A model generated the notes under the pieces. That model was not told the DNA's origin. It saw only the letters and a list, made by a program, of their open reading frames with translations, and did not search any database. Below, piece after piece: positions 63,934 to 64,000 of a stretch of DNA of 64,000 bases. The DNA is from Halobacterium sp. CBA1132 (lineage in GTDB: Archaea > Halobacteriota > Halobacteria > Halobacteriales > Halobacteriaceae). The stretch is taken from contig NZ_BCMZ01000001.1 of NCBI RefSeq assembly GCF_001485535.1, forward strand, positions 434,001 through 498,000, written 5' to 3'. The translations under genes were made by a program, and so were the position numbers. The number at the start of each line of letters is the position of its first letter. Position 1 is the first letter of the stretch.

Positions 63934-64000
63934 GCGGGTACCTCCGCCTCGTCGAGCGCGGCGAGCGCCTCGCGGAGTCGTTCGCGCGTCTCCTCGGACG
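63930..64000 (-). CDS. dapA: 4-Hydroxy-tetrahydrodipicolinate synthase, C-terminal end (partial)
   Basis: The frame enters from the right edge and ends at TGA 63932-63930: about 23 residues reading SEETRERLREALAALDEAEVPA. Position directly upstream of dapB with ATGA overlap, plus this helical C-terminus, points to DapA. It would be the paralog of the KD(P)G aldolase at 24.6 kb. The rest lies outside the window. Confidence 0.7.
   Translation of the reverse strand, partial: SEETRERLREALAALDEAEVPA

Overview
This window comes from a halophilic archaeon of the class Halobacteria. The evidence is GC-rich DNA, highly acidic proteins (Asp/Glu-rich, Lys-poor), many leaderless ATG starts 27-32 nt below a T-rich box, and families typical of haloarchaea: 2-oxoacid:ferredoxin oxidoreductase, sn-glycerol-1-phosphate dehydrogenase, FttA/aCPSF1, FolC-FolP and PurN-AICARFT fusions, HTH-10 regulators, and a PhoU-like protein with an AbrB domain. 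The sequence is chromosomal in character. I found no rRNA, tRNA, CRISPR array or transposase gene.

Layout. 1-5.6 kb: methylmalonyl-CoA metabolism (mutase large chain, epimerase) with an S66 peptidase, an SDR, a Nudix protein and a flavin reductase. 5.8-8.5 kb: korAB. 8.5-12.4 kb: an aspartoacylase-like gene, a geranylgeranyl reductase and an aldo/keto reductase, lying between two inverted copies of a 169-bp hairpin element. 12.4-13.4 kb: a CysD/PAPS-reductase-like gene. 13.4-19.9 kb: phosphate uptake (AbrB-PhoU regulator divergent from pstSCAB-phoU). 20-27 kb: ModE-like regulator, glutaredoxin, then a semi-phosphorylative Entner-Doudoroff (spED) cluster: gdh-gfcR on the minus strand, and the KD(P)G aldolase and gluconate dehydratase genes on the plus strand. 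gfcR is frameshifted. 27-38.5 kb: permease-Usp pair, Dph6-like, DUF373, coiled-coil protein, DUF371, endonuclease III, FttA and an HTH-10 regulator. 38.6-47 kb: proS, gltB, an epimerase and egsA. 47-53 kb: membrane proteins, M48 and S9 peptidases, a GT4 glycosyltransferase and a VapBC pair. 53-59 kb: folCP, purNH and purB. 59-64 kb: a lysine/diaminopimelate operon dapA-B-D-lysA-dapF-dapE, with almost every junction overlapping.

The most unusual signal is not a gene. Perfect hairpins with 6-10 bp stems and mostly 3-nt loops (TTC/GAA, TAC/GTA, GGA, GGC, AAC, GTC, AAG, AGC) recur through the window. They form long arrays straight after stop codons (korB, the CysD-like gene, gluconate dehydratase). 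They also sit inside three reading frames (endonuclease III, an NAD-epimerase, DapD), where they encode extra hydrophilic peptide without breaking the frame. This looks like a family of small palindromic elements tolerated in genes, comparable in behaviour to bacterial REP elements or Rickettsia palindromic elements. I know of no name for it in haloarchaea.

Other points worth checking are the gfcR frameshift in a C5 run, a 10-codon minigene linking lysA to dapF, four convergent gene pairs that share a single CTAG as both stop codons, and a 14-bp perfect palindrome in the pst control region.
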